Source of the DNA: Candidatus Lloydbacteria bacterium RIFCSPLOWO2_02_FULL_54_12 | Lineage (GTDB): Bacteria > Patescibacteriota > Minisyncoccia > Phycocordibacterales > UBA6899 | DNA: 14,116 nt | NCBI GenBank assembly: GCA_001819095.1 | Contig: MHLS01000036.1 | Coordinates: 22,077-36,192 of the forward strand | Reading direction: 5' to 3' | Shown here: positions 5,967-12,527 of the stretch, piece after piece | Numbering within the stretch: position 1 is the stretch's first letter | How the letters are laid out: every line of letters starts with the position of its first letter | Translations under genes and position numbers: made by a program | The notes under the pieces: generated by a model | Told to the model about the DNA's origin: nothing | Seen by the model: the letters and a program-made list of their open reading frames with translations, nothing else | The model's database searches: none

Positions 5967-6305
5967 TTACTGGAGAGTGCTTGGGCCGTCGACGACAAAA
6001 CTCTTTGGTCCCGCCAATGCTTCCGGCGGGTAGTCGCCGTAGTCCATCTTTGCAAGAATACGTTGGCGCTCTTCAGGATCTTCGACCGTGAGCAGGTGCT
6101 GAAACGCTTTTCGGGCCTTCTCGGTCTCGCGGAGTTTCGACTCAATTTCAGGCGGAACGGCAAGTCCGGCCTTTTGTAGTCCTTCGATAGAGTCGCGGAG
6201 TCGCTGTTCCGCAGCCTCGAGGTTGGTGAGCGTCATCTCTTCCGCCGATGCGATGACGTGGTCCTCGGGTCTCTTCTTTTCCGTCCTTTCTCCGTCAGGT
6301 TCCAT
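5967..6305 (-). CDS. Small charged helical protein of unknown function
   Basis: A predicted 112-residue soluble protein, starting MEPDGERTEKKRPEDHV. Its centre (EEMTLTNLEAAEQRLRDSIE and ESKLRETEKARKAFQHLL) is rich in Glu, Lys, Arg and Leu in a spacing suited to a coiled coil. The later part, PEERQRILAKMDYGDYPPEALAG, may be a short linear motif region. No signal peptide or membrane helix is seen. It is convergent with queA (39-base gap, no clear terminator) and divergent from the dioxygenase gene. A TTG at 6341 could extend it by 12 residues; no ribosome-binding site distinguishes the two. I do not recognise a family. Confidence 0.6.
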   Translation of the reverse strand: MEPDGERTEKKRPEDHVIASAEEMTLTNLEAAEQRLRDSIEGLQKAGLAVPPEIESKLRETEKARKAFQHLLTVEDPEERQRILAKMDYGDYPPEALAGPKSFVVDGPSTLQ

Positions 6306-6415
6306 GCGTATCAATCTATGCCGAGAGGAAAGCGCGGTCAAGCCCGATATCCGAAAGTGCCCGACGGGCAGTTCATTGACACGACGACATAGAACGGGGG
6401 AAAATCACCTTACGC

Positions 6416-7237
6416 ATGACGCTAAAAGAGTTTCAGGCGGCGGCAGAGTCGCTACCGTATACACAGAAAATGCCCACGCTCTTCGTGGGACACGGGAGCC
6501 CGATGAACGCGGTCGAGGACAATGCCTATGCGCGGGCATGGAAAGTGCTCGGAGGGGAGCTCCCGACGCCGTCCGCTATCCTTGCCATCTCGGCGCACTG
6601 GCTCACGGAGGGGACATTCGTTCATACGGCGAAGAAGCCGAAGACCATCCATGACTTCTGGGGATTCCCGAAAGCACTCTACGATATAACCTACCCCTGT
6701 CCCGGTGCACCTCAATTTGCGCGAGAACTCATCGCACTCACAAAGAAAGCGGCCGTCAGCGAAGATGCCGACTGGGGCGTCGACCACGGCACGTGGATCG
6801 TGCTTCACCGCATGTACCCGAACGCCGACATTCCCGTGTTCCAAATGAGCATCAATATATCCCGACCGGCCTCATTCCACTATGAACTCGGTCGAGCGCT
6901 CGCACCGCTCCGCGAACGAGGCGTCCTCATCATGGGGAGCGGTAACATCGTCCACAACCTGGGCCGGATCGCTTGGGACGAAGGGGCGAAGCCTTTTGAC
7001 TGGGCGCTTGAGTTCGACGCTACGGCAAAAGAACTTCTCACAAAAGGCGACCACAACGCGCTCCTCTCGTTCGAGAATCTCGGCCATGCCGCGTCGCTTG
7101 CCATTCCCACGCCGGACCACTATTGGCCGCTCCTCTATACGATAGGACTTCAAGGGAAGAACGAGGCGCTCTCGTTTCCCGTTGAAGGCATCGCGCACGG
7201 TTCGGTCTCGATGCGCGCACTCCAGATCGGCGAGTGA
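6416..7237 (+). CDS. LigB-type extradiol dioxygenase, YgiD/4,5-DOPA dioxygenase family
   Basis: A 273-residue protein matching the class III extradiol dioxygenase family that includes E. coli YgiD and plant DODA, which open catechol rings such as DOPA. Likely metal-ligand or active-site His residues occur in family motifs: FVGHGSPM (His26), AISAHW (His61), DHGTW (His124), NIVHNL (His180) and TPDHYWPLLY (His235). The TIHDFWGFP segment is also typical. Length agrees with the family, and there is no signal peptide, so it is cytoplasmic. The substrate cannot be told from sequence. No strong ribosome-binding site precedes the ATG. A lone TTGACA at 6376-6381 has no good -10 partner. Confidence 0.93.
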   Translation: MTLKEFQAAAESLPYTQKMPTLFVGHGSPMNAVEDNAYARAWKVLGGELPTPSAILAISAHWLTEGTFVHTAKKPKTIHDFWGFPKALYDITYPCPGAPQFARELIALTKKAAVSEDADWGVDHGTWIVLHRMYPNADIPVFQMSINISRPASFHYELGRALAPLRERGVLIMGSGNIVHNLGRIAWDEGAKPFDWALEFDATAKELLTKGDHNALLSFENLGHAASLAIPTPDHYWPLLYTIGLQGKNEALSFPVEGIAHGSVSMRALQIGE

Positions 7238-7313
7238 GCACCCTGCTTCACGTCGCTTTCTGTTTCATTTCAATACAGGTATACTCACCGTATTAGCGAA
7301 TAACAACAAACAT

Positions 7314-7379
7314 ATGGGACGAGGAGACAACGCGCGAAGCCACAAAGAAAAGAAGAAGCCGAAAAAGGAAAAGAAATAG
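7314..7379 (+). CDS. 21-residue Lys-rich peptide, THX-like N terminus
   Basis: A short reading frame begins MGRGDNARSH and ends in a tail made almost wholly of Lys, Glu and Pro (KEKKKPKKEKK). The MGRGD opening recalls the bacterial ribosomal protein bTHX, which starts MGKGD, though the remainder does not match it. A TATACT -10-like box lies at 7280-7285, giving a start point about 22 bases before the ATG, but the -35 region is poor and no Shine-Dalgarno is visible. It is followed at once by a bidirectional terminator, supporting a real small transcription unit. A nucleic-acid-binding or ribosome-associated peptide is my inference. Confidence 0.5.
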   Translation: MGRGDNARSHKEKKKPKKEKK

Positions 7380-7387
7380 GACGAAAA

Positions 7388-7412
7388 AACGGATACCGCG
7401 ATGGTATCCGTT
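7388..7412. terminator. Bidirectional terminator between the small peptide gene and rlmN
   Basis: A perfect 10-bp stem (AACGGATACC at 7388-7397, GGTATCCGTT at 7403-7412) with a GCGAT loop. Minus-strand transcripts from rlmN reach a run of T's (complement of the A-run at 7384-7389) directly after the stem. Plus-strand transcripts meet CGATTTT. It thus separates convergent genes. Confidence 0.88.
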
Positions 7413-7419
7413 CGATTTT

Positions 7420-8292
7420 CTACCGCGCAGGGGAAAGCAAAACGACGGCGCTCACCGCATATGTGAGTTGACCGCATCCCGCCCCGATGTCACTACCGTT
7501 GGTCCGGTAGGATTCCGCGATCAGGCCGCCGTCTTCGAGCACACGCACAAAAGAGCGCTGTGTCTCGTCGGAAGCGGGAGAGAACGGAAGTCTCGGATCG
7601 GCGTTAAAGCGATTGAGCTTGATGTGAGTCCCGTGAGGCAAAAGTGCGATCAATGCCAAAGCGTGGGAACGATCGTCGTTCACGCCGCGAAGAAGAACAT
7701 AGTTCCACTCAACGGGGTTGCCGGTTTTCGTCGCGTAATAGCTTGCCGCGGCAATGATTGCGTCGAGAGATGCCGTCCTTGGAATGAGGAGCTTCCGCAG
7801 TTCATCGGTCGGCGCGTGAAGCGAGATCTGCAACTTCATCGGTATGGGAATACGGCGGTCCGCCAACTCTCTGATGCGCGCCGGAAAGATCCCCGACGTC
7901 GAAAGCGCTCCGCGAGCCAAAGGATACCTGCTGCCGAAATGTGCCAGCGCCGAGATGACCGCTGAAATGTTAAGGAGCGGTTCGCCCTCGCCCATGCAGG
8001 AGAAGAGTATCGGCCGCTCGTCGTCGTCAATACCGCGGTCGGCGACGACATTCTCGCATTGGAGGATAAGCTCGGCCGCCGAAAGCGATTGCCGAAAACG
8101 CTTTTCGTCCTTGCGCTGTCCGCTGGCGCAAAAGTGACAACCGACGGGACAACCCACTTGAGAAGAAAAACAGATGATGTGCTTATTGCCGTGGTCAACG
8201 TACGTCGTTTCGACAAGAAAACCGTCCTCGGTCATCTGCCGATACTTCAGCGTCTTCCCGTCGGAAGAGGCGCTCCGTGAGTGGATCTGCAT
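7420..8292 (-). CDS. rlmN: Short RlmN-like radical SAM rRNA/tRNA adenine-C2 methyltransferase
   Basis: A 290-residue radical SAM protein of the RlmN/Cfr family, which methylates C2 of A2503 in 23S rRNA (and A37 in some tRNAs). The iron-sulfur cluster motif CPVGCHFC is at Cys48, Cys52 and Cys55. Cys41, seven residues earlier in ICFSSQVGC, matches the resolving cysteine of E. coli RlmN, and Cys273 in SDIGAGCGQL matches the methyl-carrying cysteine. SAM-binding GEGEPLLN and the LQISLHAPTDELR segment are also present. The start at 8292 has GGGGAG 5 bases upstream. Typical RlmN has 340-390 residues; the missing part is the N-terminal accessory domain. It is last in the minus-strand run after adk. 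Cfr-like C8 specificity cannot be excluded. Confidence 0.88.
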   Translation of the reverse strand: MQIHSRSASSDGKTLKYRQMTEDGFLVETTYVDHGNKHIICFSSQVGCPVGCHFCASGQRKDEKRFRQSLSAAELILQCENVVADRGIDDDERPILFSCMGEGEPLLNISAVISALAHFGSRYPLARGALSTSGIFPARIRELADRRIPIPMKLQISLHAPTDELRKLLIPRTASLDAIIAAASYYATKTGNPVEWNYVLLRGVNDDRSHALALIALLPHGTHIKLNRFNADPRLPFSPASDETQRSFVRVLEDGGLIAESYRTNGSDIGAGCGQLTYAVSAVVLLSPAR

Positions 8293-8379
8293 ACGCGCTC
8301 CCCTTCCACCTTCTCTGCACAAGACAGTAGCACGCAATGCGCCCAAGGCAAAGCATCGGAGCAACCGAGCAAAGCACCG

Positions 8380-8985
8380 CTACGCCGCAAAAACTTTTTC
8401 TATGACCTCTCGATGGACATCCACAACGCTCTGCTCGCCGTTCACCTCGACAAAACGGTAGTCGCGGTCACGGCGATAACGCTCGACCGTCGGCACAACA
8501 TCGCGCTCGTACCACGCGAGGCGCTTCGCGATGCTTGCTTCGGTGTCATCGTTGCGGCTTTCTTTTGCCGCACGTTCTTTCATCCGCGCCATGGACCATT
8601 CTGGTGAAACATTGATGAAAATGACGGTGGGGACCCCGCGCTTGAAAAATTTGAGCGCAACGTCAAGATGCTCGGCCTCATCCACGGTCCGCGGCGAGCC
8701 GTCGATGACCAAATGTTCGTTTCCGGTGAGGTTCTTAATGAAAATATCCGACCAGAGCCACATCGCAAGAAAGCCGGGCAGAAGCTCGCCGCGTTCCTGC
8801 GCTTCTCGCGCGATCGCGGCGGCACGGCTTTCACTTTTCACGAACTCCCGGAAATGCTGTCCGGTCTGGAGATAGAAGATCGGCGTTTTCGGATCGCGTT
8901 TCGTCAGCTCCTGTTTCAGAAGTTCCACCTGCGTCCCCTTCCCGCATCCGGATGCGCCGATGAAGACGAATGTTTCTTTCTTCAT
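8380..8985 (-). CDS. adk: Adenylate kinase, short-LID type
   Basis: A 201-residue nucleoside monophosphate kinase that interconverts AMP plus ATP and 2 ADP. The P-loop GASGCGKGTQ is at residues 10-19, the AMP-binding TGQHFRE near 41-47, and DGSPRT at 95-100, where the family normally has DGFPRT. The LID (RAAKESRNDDTEASIAKRL) is short and carries no zinc cysteines. It follows secY as in the standard spc operon. No Shine-Dalgarno sequence precedes the ATG, and a TACACT box 6 bases upstream suggests a leaderless transcript. The Phe-to-Ser change leaves some doubt whether AMP is the preferred substrate. Confidence 0.9.
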   Translation of the reverse strand: MKKETFVFIGASGCGKGTQVELLKQELTKRDPKTPIFYLQTGQHFREFVKSESRAAAIAREAQERGELLPGFLAMWLWSDIFIKNLTGNEHLVIDGSPRTVDEAEHLDVALKFFKRGVPTVIFINVSPEWSMARMKERAAKESRNDDTEASIAKRLAWYERDVVPTVERYRRDRDYRFVEVNGEQSVVDVHREVIEKVFAA

Positions 8986-8991
8986 TGATGC

Positions 8992-8997
8992 AGTGTA
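8992..8997 (-). promoter_or_regulatory. Candidate -10 box for a leaderless adk transcript
   Basis: On the minus strand TACACT (8997-8992) is preceded by TGT, an extended -10 arrangement, and lies 6 bases before the adk ATG, so transcription would start at or next to the A of the start codon. A matching -35 is weak (TTGTAT, inside the adjacent palindrome). Confidence 0.4.
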
Positions 8998-9006
8998 ACA
9001 GATTTG

Positions 9007-9074
9007 GGCGTATTAAATACAAGGTCGAACCTTAAGAATAATTCCCCAAGGTTCGACCTTGTATTTAATACGCC
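9007..9074. repeat. Palindromic repeat, copy D, with a perfect 27-bp stem
   Basis: Arms at 9007-9033 and 9048-9074 pair perfectly over 27 bp around a 14-base loop (AAGAATAATTCCCC). The inner 18 bases of each arm (AATACAAGGTCGAACCTT at 9016-9033) align with copies A and C; the outer nine (GGCGTATTA) are unique to this copy. It fills most of the secY-adk spacer. No T-run follows on either strand. A separate small hairpin (TAAAAC, GGA, GTTTTA; 9076-9090) overlaps the secY stop codon. Confidence 0.9.
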
Positions 9075-9087
9075 GTAAAACGGAGTT

Positions 9088-10359
9088 TTAGTACTCGCGC
9101 ATCGAGAGTTGCGCGTCGAGTTTCTTGATGAGATCAAGCACAACGGAAACAACGATAAGAAGTGCGGTGCCGCCGATCGCCAACGTTTGATTCCCCGTCA
9201 AAGACTGCATCGCAAGCGGAAGGACCGCAACACCGGAGAGAAAGAGTGCGCCGGCGAATGTGGTGCGCGTGAGTATCTTTGCCAGATGTTCGGCGGTTGC
9301 CGCACCGGGGCGAACGCCGGGGATGAATGCGCCGGATTTCTGGAGATTCGTCGCGATTGCTTCCGGATCGAACGTGACCGCCGTGTAGAAGTACGTGAAG
9401 AGAAAAACGAGAACGAAGTAGAACATCGAGTAGATCCAACCGCTCGTGAAATTCGCGCGCAGGAATTCGCCGATCGCCTGCGCCCACGGATGAGCAAGAC
9501 CGGCCAAGAACCCAGCGATGAGTTGCGGAAAGAGGAGGATGGAGAGCGCGAAGATGATTGGGATGACACCCGCCTGATTCACGCGCAAAGGAAGGTACGT
9601 TGATACGCCGCCGTACATCTTGCCGCCGCGCACGCGTTTGGCGTAGGTGATCGGCACCGGACGCTCCGCTTCGGTCATGACAATGACTCCGGCCACGATC
9701 ACGACCGCCGCCGCCAAGAATGCGAGATAGAGGGGGATCTGCGAGGGGTCATAGGACGCAAGCGTTTGCATGGTCGCCTGCGGGATACCCGCGACGATGC
9801 CAGCAAAGATGATGAGCGAGACGCCGTTCCCGACGCCGAATTCGGAAATGAGTTCACCGAGCCACATGAGGAGGACCGAGCCGGCCGTGACGATCATCAC
9901 GTTCATGAACATACCGAACGGATCAAGCGCACCCAAGACGCCCTGACGCGAGAGGAGGACCAGAAGTCCGTAGCCCTGAAGCATGGCGAGTGGCACAGTA
10001 AGCAGACGCGAGTATTGCGTGAACTTCTTTCGCCCGGCGTCGCCCTCCTCGTGATAGAGCGCTTTCAACTTCGGCGACATCATCGTCAAAAGCTGCATGA
10101 TGATGGAGCCGGTGATGTAGGGCCCCACACCGAGCATGACGATCGAAAGGTTGGAGAGTCCCGAACCGGAAAAGACGTTCAAAAGGCCGAGAAACTGATT
10201 GTTCGCGAAGATATTCTCAAGCGCGGCAGTGTCTACGCCGGGGATCGGTACCGCTGCGGCGATACGAAAGAGGACAAAAGCGCCGACGACAAAGAGGACG
10301 CGCTTCCGAAGCACGGGGTCGGAGAAGATAAGATTCAGTTTGTGTAAAAAGTTGTCCAT
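9088..10359 (-). CDS. secY: Protein translocase subunit SecY
   Basis: A 423-residue SecY, the channel of the general secretion translocon, with about ten hydrophobic membrane segments. Family motifs include PIPGVDTAAL after the first helix, GVGPYITGSIIMQLLT with the following SPKLKALYHEEGDAGRKKFTQYSR loop, GELISEFGVGNGVSLIIFAGI, MTEAERPVPITYAKRV, and YLPLRVNQAGVIPIIFA. The C-terminal FIPGVRPGAATAEHL is also typical. I chose the ATG at 10359; an in-frame ATG at 10368 lies inside the upstream heptad repeats, every unit of which contains an ATG. Neither has a Shine-Dalgarno sequence. It follows rplO as in the spc operon. Confidence 0.97.
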   Translation of the reverse strand: MDNFLHKLNLIFSDPVLRKRVLFVVGAFVLFRIAAAVPIPGVDTAALENIFANNQFLGLLNVFSGSGLSNLSIVMLGVGPYITGSIIMQLLTMMSPKLKALYHEEGDAGRKKFTQYSRLLTVPLAMLQGYGLLVLLSRQGVLGALDPFGMFMNVMIVTAGSVLLMWLGELISEFGVGNGVSLIIFAGIVAGIPQATMQTLASYDPSQIPLYLAFLAAAVVIVAGVIVMTEAERPVPITYAKRVRGGKMYGGVSTYLPLRVNQAGVIPIIFALSILLFPQLIAGFLAGLAHPWAQAIGEFLRANFTSGWIYSMFYFVLVFLFTYFYTAVTFDPEAIATNLQKSGAFIPGVRPGAATAEHLAKILTRTTFAGALFLSGVAVLPLAMQSLTGNQTLAIGGTALLIVVSVVLDLIKKLDAQLSMREY

Positions 10360-10362
10360 ACT

Positions 10363-10454
10363 AGTCATCAGTCATCAGTCATCAGTCATCAGAAGTCACC
10401 GGAACAAGAATCTCTGCATTGTACTAGCGACTAGTGACTAATGACTAGTGACTA
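10363..10454. repeat. Paired heptad tandem arrays between rplO and secY
   Basis: Four exact AGTCATC units (10363-10390) and, after about 30 bases, nearly five variants of GACTAGT (10422-10454) form two tandem arrays of period seven. The two arrays are roughly reverse complements and can form an imperfect stem. The second array ends within the rplO stop codon, and the first runs into the secY start region. Because each unit holds TAG or TGA and the period is not a multiple of three, stops occur in every frame of both strands. Confidence 0.85.
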
Positions 10455-10883
10455 CGTTACTGTTCCTCCGGCCGCCTCAATCAGTTTCTTTGCCGTCCCC
10501 GAAACGAGACAACCCGAAAGGACGATCTTCTTCGAAAGTTTGCCAGTCGCAAGGACCTTTACTTTTTGCATGCGTCCGCCTTCTTTCTTGATGAGCTTCT
10601 TCGCAAAAAGCGTTTCCGGATTGACCGCATTGCCGTCGACGAACATCTGCTCGATGAGGTCAAGATTGATCGGCGTCGGTTTCGTGGCGATGGATTTGAA
10701 CCGATAGCCGCGATGCTTCGGATACTTCTTGATGATGTCACGAAGCTCGGGGCGCAGGCGGTGTCCCGCGCGCGCCTTCTGACCTTTGGTACCGCGGCCC
10801 GCAGTCTTGCCGCGCTTGCCGCCTCGGCCGACACGCTTCGCTTTTTTATTCGGATGAAATCGATGGAGTTGATTGAGTTGCAT
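10452..10883 (-). CDS. rplO: 50S ribosomal protein uL15
   Basis: A 143-residue uL15, a late-assembly large-subunit protein. The N-terminal glycine-arginine-rich extension KRVGRGGKRGKTAGRGTKGQ and following RLRPEL are diagnostic; the C-terminal domain has INLDLIEQMF, VKVLATGKLSKKIVLSG and AKKLIEAAGG. It begins 12 bases after the rpsE stop, with no room for rpmD (bL30), which normally sits between them. Its stop codon is part of a heptad repeat array. Confidence 0.97.
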   Translation of the reverse strand: MQLNQLHRFHPNKKAKRVGRGGKRGKTAGRGTKGQKARAGHRLRPELRDIIKKYPKHRGYRFKSIATKPTPINLDLIEQMFVDGNAVNPETLFAKKLIKKEGGRMQKVKVLATGKLSKKIVLSGCLVSGTAKKLIEAAGGTVT

Positions 10884-10895
10884 GGTCGTTTCTGA

Positions 10896-11612
10896 TTATT
10901 CTTTCGGAAGATCCGCGTCCGTCTTTGCTTTCACCTCCGTAGCCGTCTTTTTTGCCGGACGGAGATCGCCTAACGCCTTGATCGTCGCCCGCGCCATATT
11001 CAGTTTGTTCTTTGAGCCGCTTAGGATCTTCGCCGACACGTCGGTTACTCCGGCGAGTTCGAGCACGTTTCTGACCGCAGAGCCAGCCACGAGACCGCGG
11101 GACGGTGCGGGGATGATCTCGACGATGGCACTTGAATCCTTTGCCATGACCCGATGCGGTATGGAGTTGGTCTTGGTGAGCGCAATCGTGACCATGTGTT
11201 TCTTGGCGTCCTTACCCGCTTTGTCCATCGCCATGGAGATATCTCCGGCTTTCCCCGTACCGACTCCCACCTTTCCTTTCCTGTCTCCGATGATCATGGA
11301 AACCGCGAACGAAAAGCGGCGGCCACCAGCGACCACGCGCGCGACACGGCGCACATCGATGGATTTCTGGTCAAATTCCTGCCGAGGACGGTCACCGCGC
11401 CCGCGTCCACCACCGCGCTTGCCGTCCTTTCCGCCCGCTCCGCGACCCTGTCCTCCACGCCTTCCGTCTCGTGAAGCACGATCTCTTCGCTGTGAGTCCG
11501 ACGCAACGCCAAAAGACTTCGGCGCCGTAGCCGCCGGTTTTTTCGGCAATTCGGCCGCCGCCTGAACCGGGCTTCCACCAACTGTTTGTTCTTCTTTTTT
11601 TTGTTCTTCCAT
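10896..11612 (-). CDS. rpsE: 30S ribosomal protein uS5 with extended N terminus
   Basis: A 238-residue uS5, which supports mRNA unwinding and decoding accuracy. The core is clear: SIDVRRVARVVAGGRRFSF, GDRKGKVGVGTGKAGDISMA, NSIPHRVMAKDSSAIVEIIP and APSRGLVAGSAVRNVLELAG. It exceeds the usual 165 or so residues because of an N-terminal segment of about 75 residues, first acidic-polar (MEEQKKEEQTV) then very rich in Gly, Arg and Asp (RGGQGRGAGGKDGKRGGG), probably disordered and RNA-binding, plus a Lys/Ala-rich tail. The ATG at 11612 avoids overlap with rplR and gives a sensible start; an upstream in-frame ATG is less likely. Confidence 0.96.
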   Translation of the reverse strand: MEEQKKEEQTVGGSPVQAAAELPKKPAATAPKSFGVASDSQRRDRASRDGRRGGQGRGAGGKDGKRGGGRGRGDRPRQEFDQKSIDVRRVARVVAGGRRFSFAVSMIIGDRKGKVGVGTGKAGDISMAMDKAGKDAKKHMVTIALTKTNSIPHRVMAKDSSAIVEIIPAPSRGLVAGSAVRNVLELAGVTDVSAKILSGSKNKLNMARATIKALGDLRPAKKTATEVKAKTDADLPKE

Positions 11613-11631
11613 GGTCGTGTCGGGATTTATA

Positions 11632-11982
11632 TTAAAAGACGATCCCTCCTTTGCGCGCCGCATCAGCAACCGCCCTCACGCGCCCTGCATAGAGAAATCC
11701 TCCGCGGTCAAAGACCGCCTTGGTGATCTTTGCTTCCTTCGCTTTGAGTGCAATAGCCTTTCCGACCTCGGTCGCGCGTTCCATCTTCGTGCCTTTGGTC
11801 ATCTTTATATCGGACGCGGACGCGAGGGTCTTACCCGCAACGTCATCGATCAACTGCACGTTCAAGTGGCGAGCCGAACGAAAAACCGCCAGTCGGGGGA
11901 TTTCCTTCGTGCCGGACACCTTCGCGCGGATCCGGTTGTGGCGGCGCATGCGGTGGTAATTTTTTTTCTGAATCTTGTTCAT
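11632..11982 (-). CDS. rplR: 50S ribosomal protein uL18
   Basis: A 116-residue uL18 that binds 5S rRNA with uL5. Diagnostic segments are RRHNRIRAKVSGTKEIPRLAVFRSARHLNVQLIDD, the A-S-A-S turn (TLASASD) and the C-terminal FDRGGFLYAGRVRAVADAARKGGI. Length is as expected. It starts four bases after the rplF stop, in canonical order. Confidence 0.98.
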   Translation of the reverse strand: MNKIQKKNYHRMRRHNRIRAKVSGTKEIPRLAVFRSARHLNVQLIDDVAGKTLASASDIKMTKGTKMERATEVGKAIALKAKEAKITKAVFDRGGFLYAGRVRAVADAARKGGIVF

Positions 11983-11986
11983 GTGT

Positions 11987-12520
11987 TTATGCCGTCTTCT
12001 TACCCTGCTTGCGGCGTATCACCTCGTCGGCGTAGCGGATACCCTTCCCTTTGTACGGCTCCGGCTCTTTCAGTGCACGGATCTTCGCCGCAAACTGTCC
12101 GACCGCGTCCTTGCTGATGCCTGAAATGTTGATGACCCCTTTTTCCGTCGTCACTTTGACACCCTCCGGTGCCTGAACGACAACGGGATGTGAGAAACCG
12201 AGCGCCAACGTCAGCTTTGCCCCCTGCGCGTCTGCCTTGAAACCGACACCCTCGATCAGAAGCTTCTTTTCGTATGCCTTCTGTACGCCTGCGATCATGT
12301 TCTTGATATGTGCGACTGCAGTACCGGAAAGCGCCTTGTATTCGCGGTCGGAATTGTTGAGCGACACGAACACTTCCTTGTCTTTGACCGTAACGCCGAC
12401 CGCAGGCGGAAACGAACGCGAGAGTTCTCCAAGCGGCCCTTTCACCGTAACGGAGTTGCCCGAAAGCACGACTGTCGTTTTTTCGGGGATATTGATGGGT
12501 TTTTTCGCGAGGCGGGACAT
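11987..12520 (-). CDS. rplF: 50S ribosomal protein uL6
   Basis: A 177-residue uL6, near the factor-binding site of the large subunit. It begins MSRLAKKPINIPEKTTV and shows VTVKGPLGELSRSF, HIKNMIAGVQKAYEKKLLIEGVGFKA, LGFSHPVVV and the C-terminal PEPYKGKGIRYADEVIRRKQGKK, all typical. An open in-frame stretch upstream to 12562 adds unlikely residues, so the family start at 12520 is used. Unlike its neighbours it is preceded by a long spacer (about 178 bases) holding two interlocking inverted repeats. Confidence 0.98.
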   Translation of the reverse strand: MSRLAKKPINIPEKTTVVLSGNSVTVKGPLGELSRSFPPAVGVTVKDKEVFVSLNNSDREYKALSGTAVAHIKNMIAGVQKAYEKKLLIEGVGFKADAQGAKLTLALGFSHPVVVQAPEGVKVTTEKGVINISGISKDAVGQFAAKIRALKEPEPYKGKGIRYADEVIRRKQGKKTA

Positions 12521-12527
12521 GCCAGTT

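Noticed and set aside
6376..6381. TTGACA upstream of the dioxygenase as a promoter
   Set aside because: No acceptable -10 at 16-18 bases (GGAAAA at the ideal place).
4706..7237. TGA recoded to glycine, as in some CPR lineages
   Set aside because: The lipoprotein and dioxygenase genes both end at TGA at the expected family lengths.
9766..10347. Plus-strand open frame opposite secY
   Set aside because: Charged low-complexity translation with no family features; shadow of a certain gene.
10363..10454. Repeat arrays as a CRISPR
   Set aside because: Units are 7 bases with no spacers and the two arrays are inverted; no cas genes are present.
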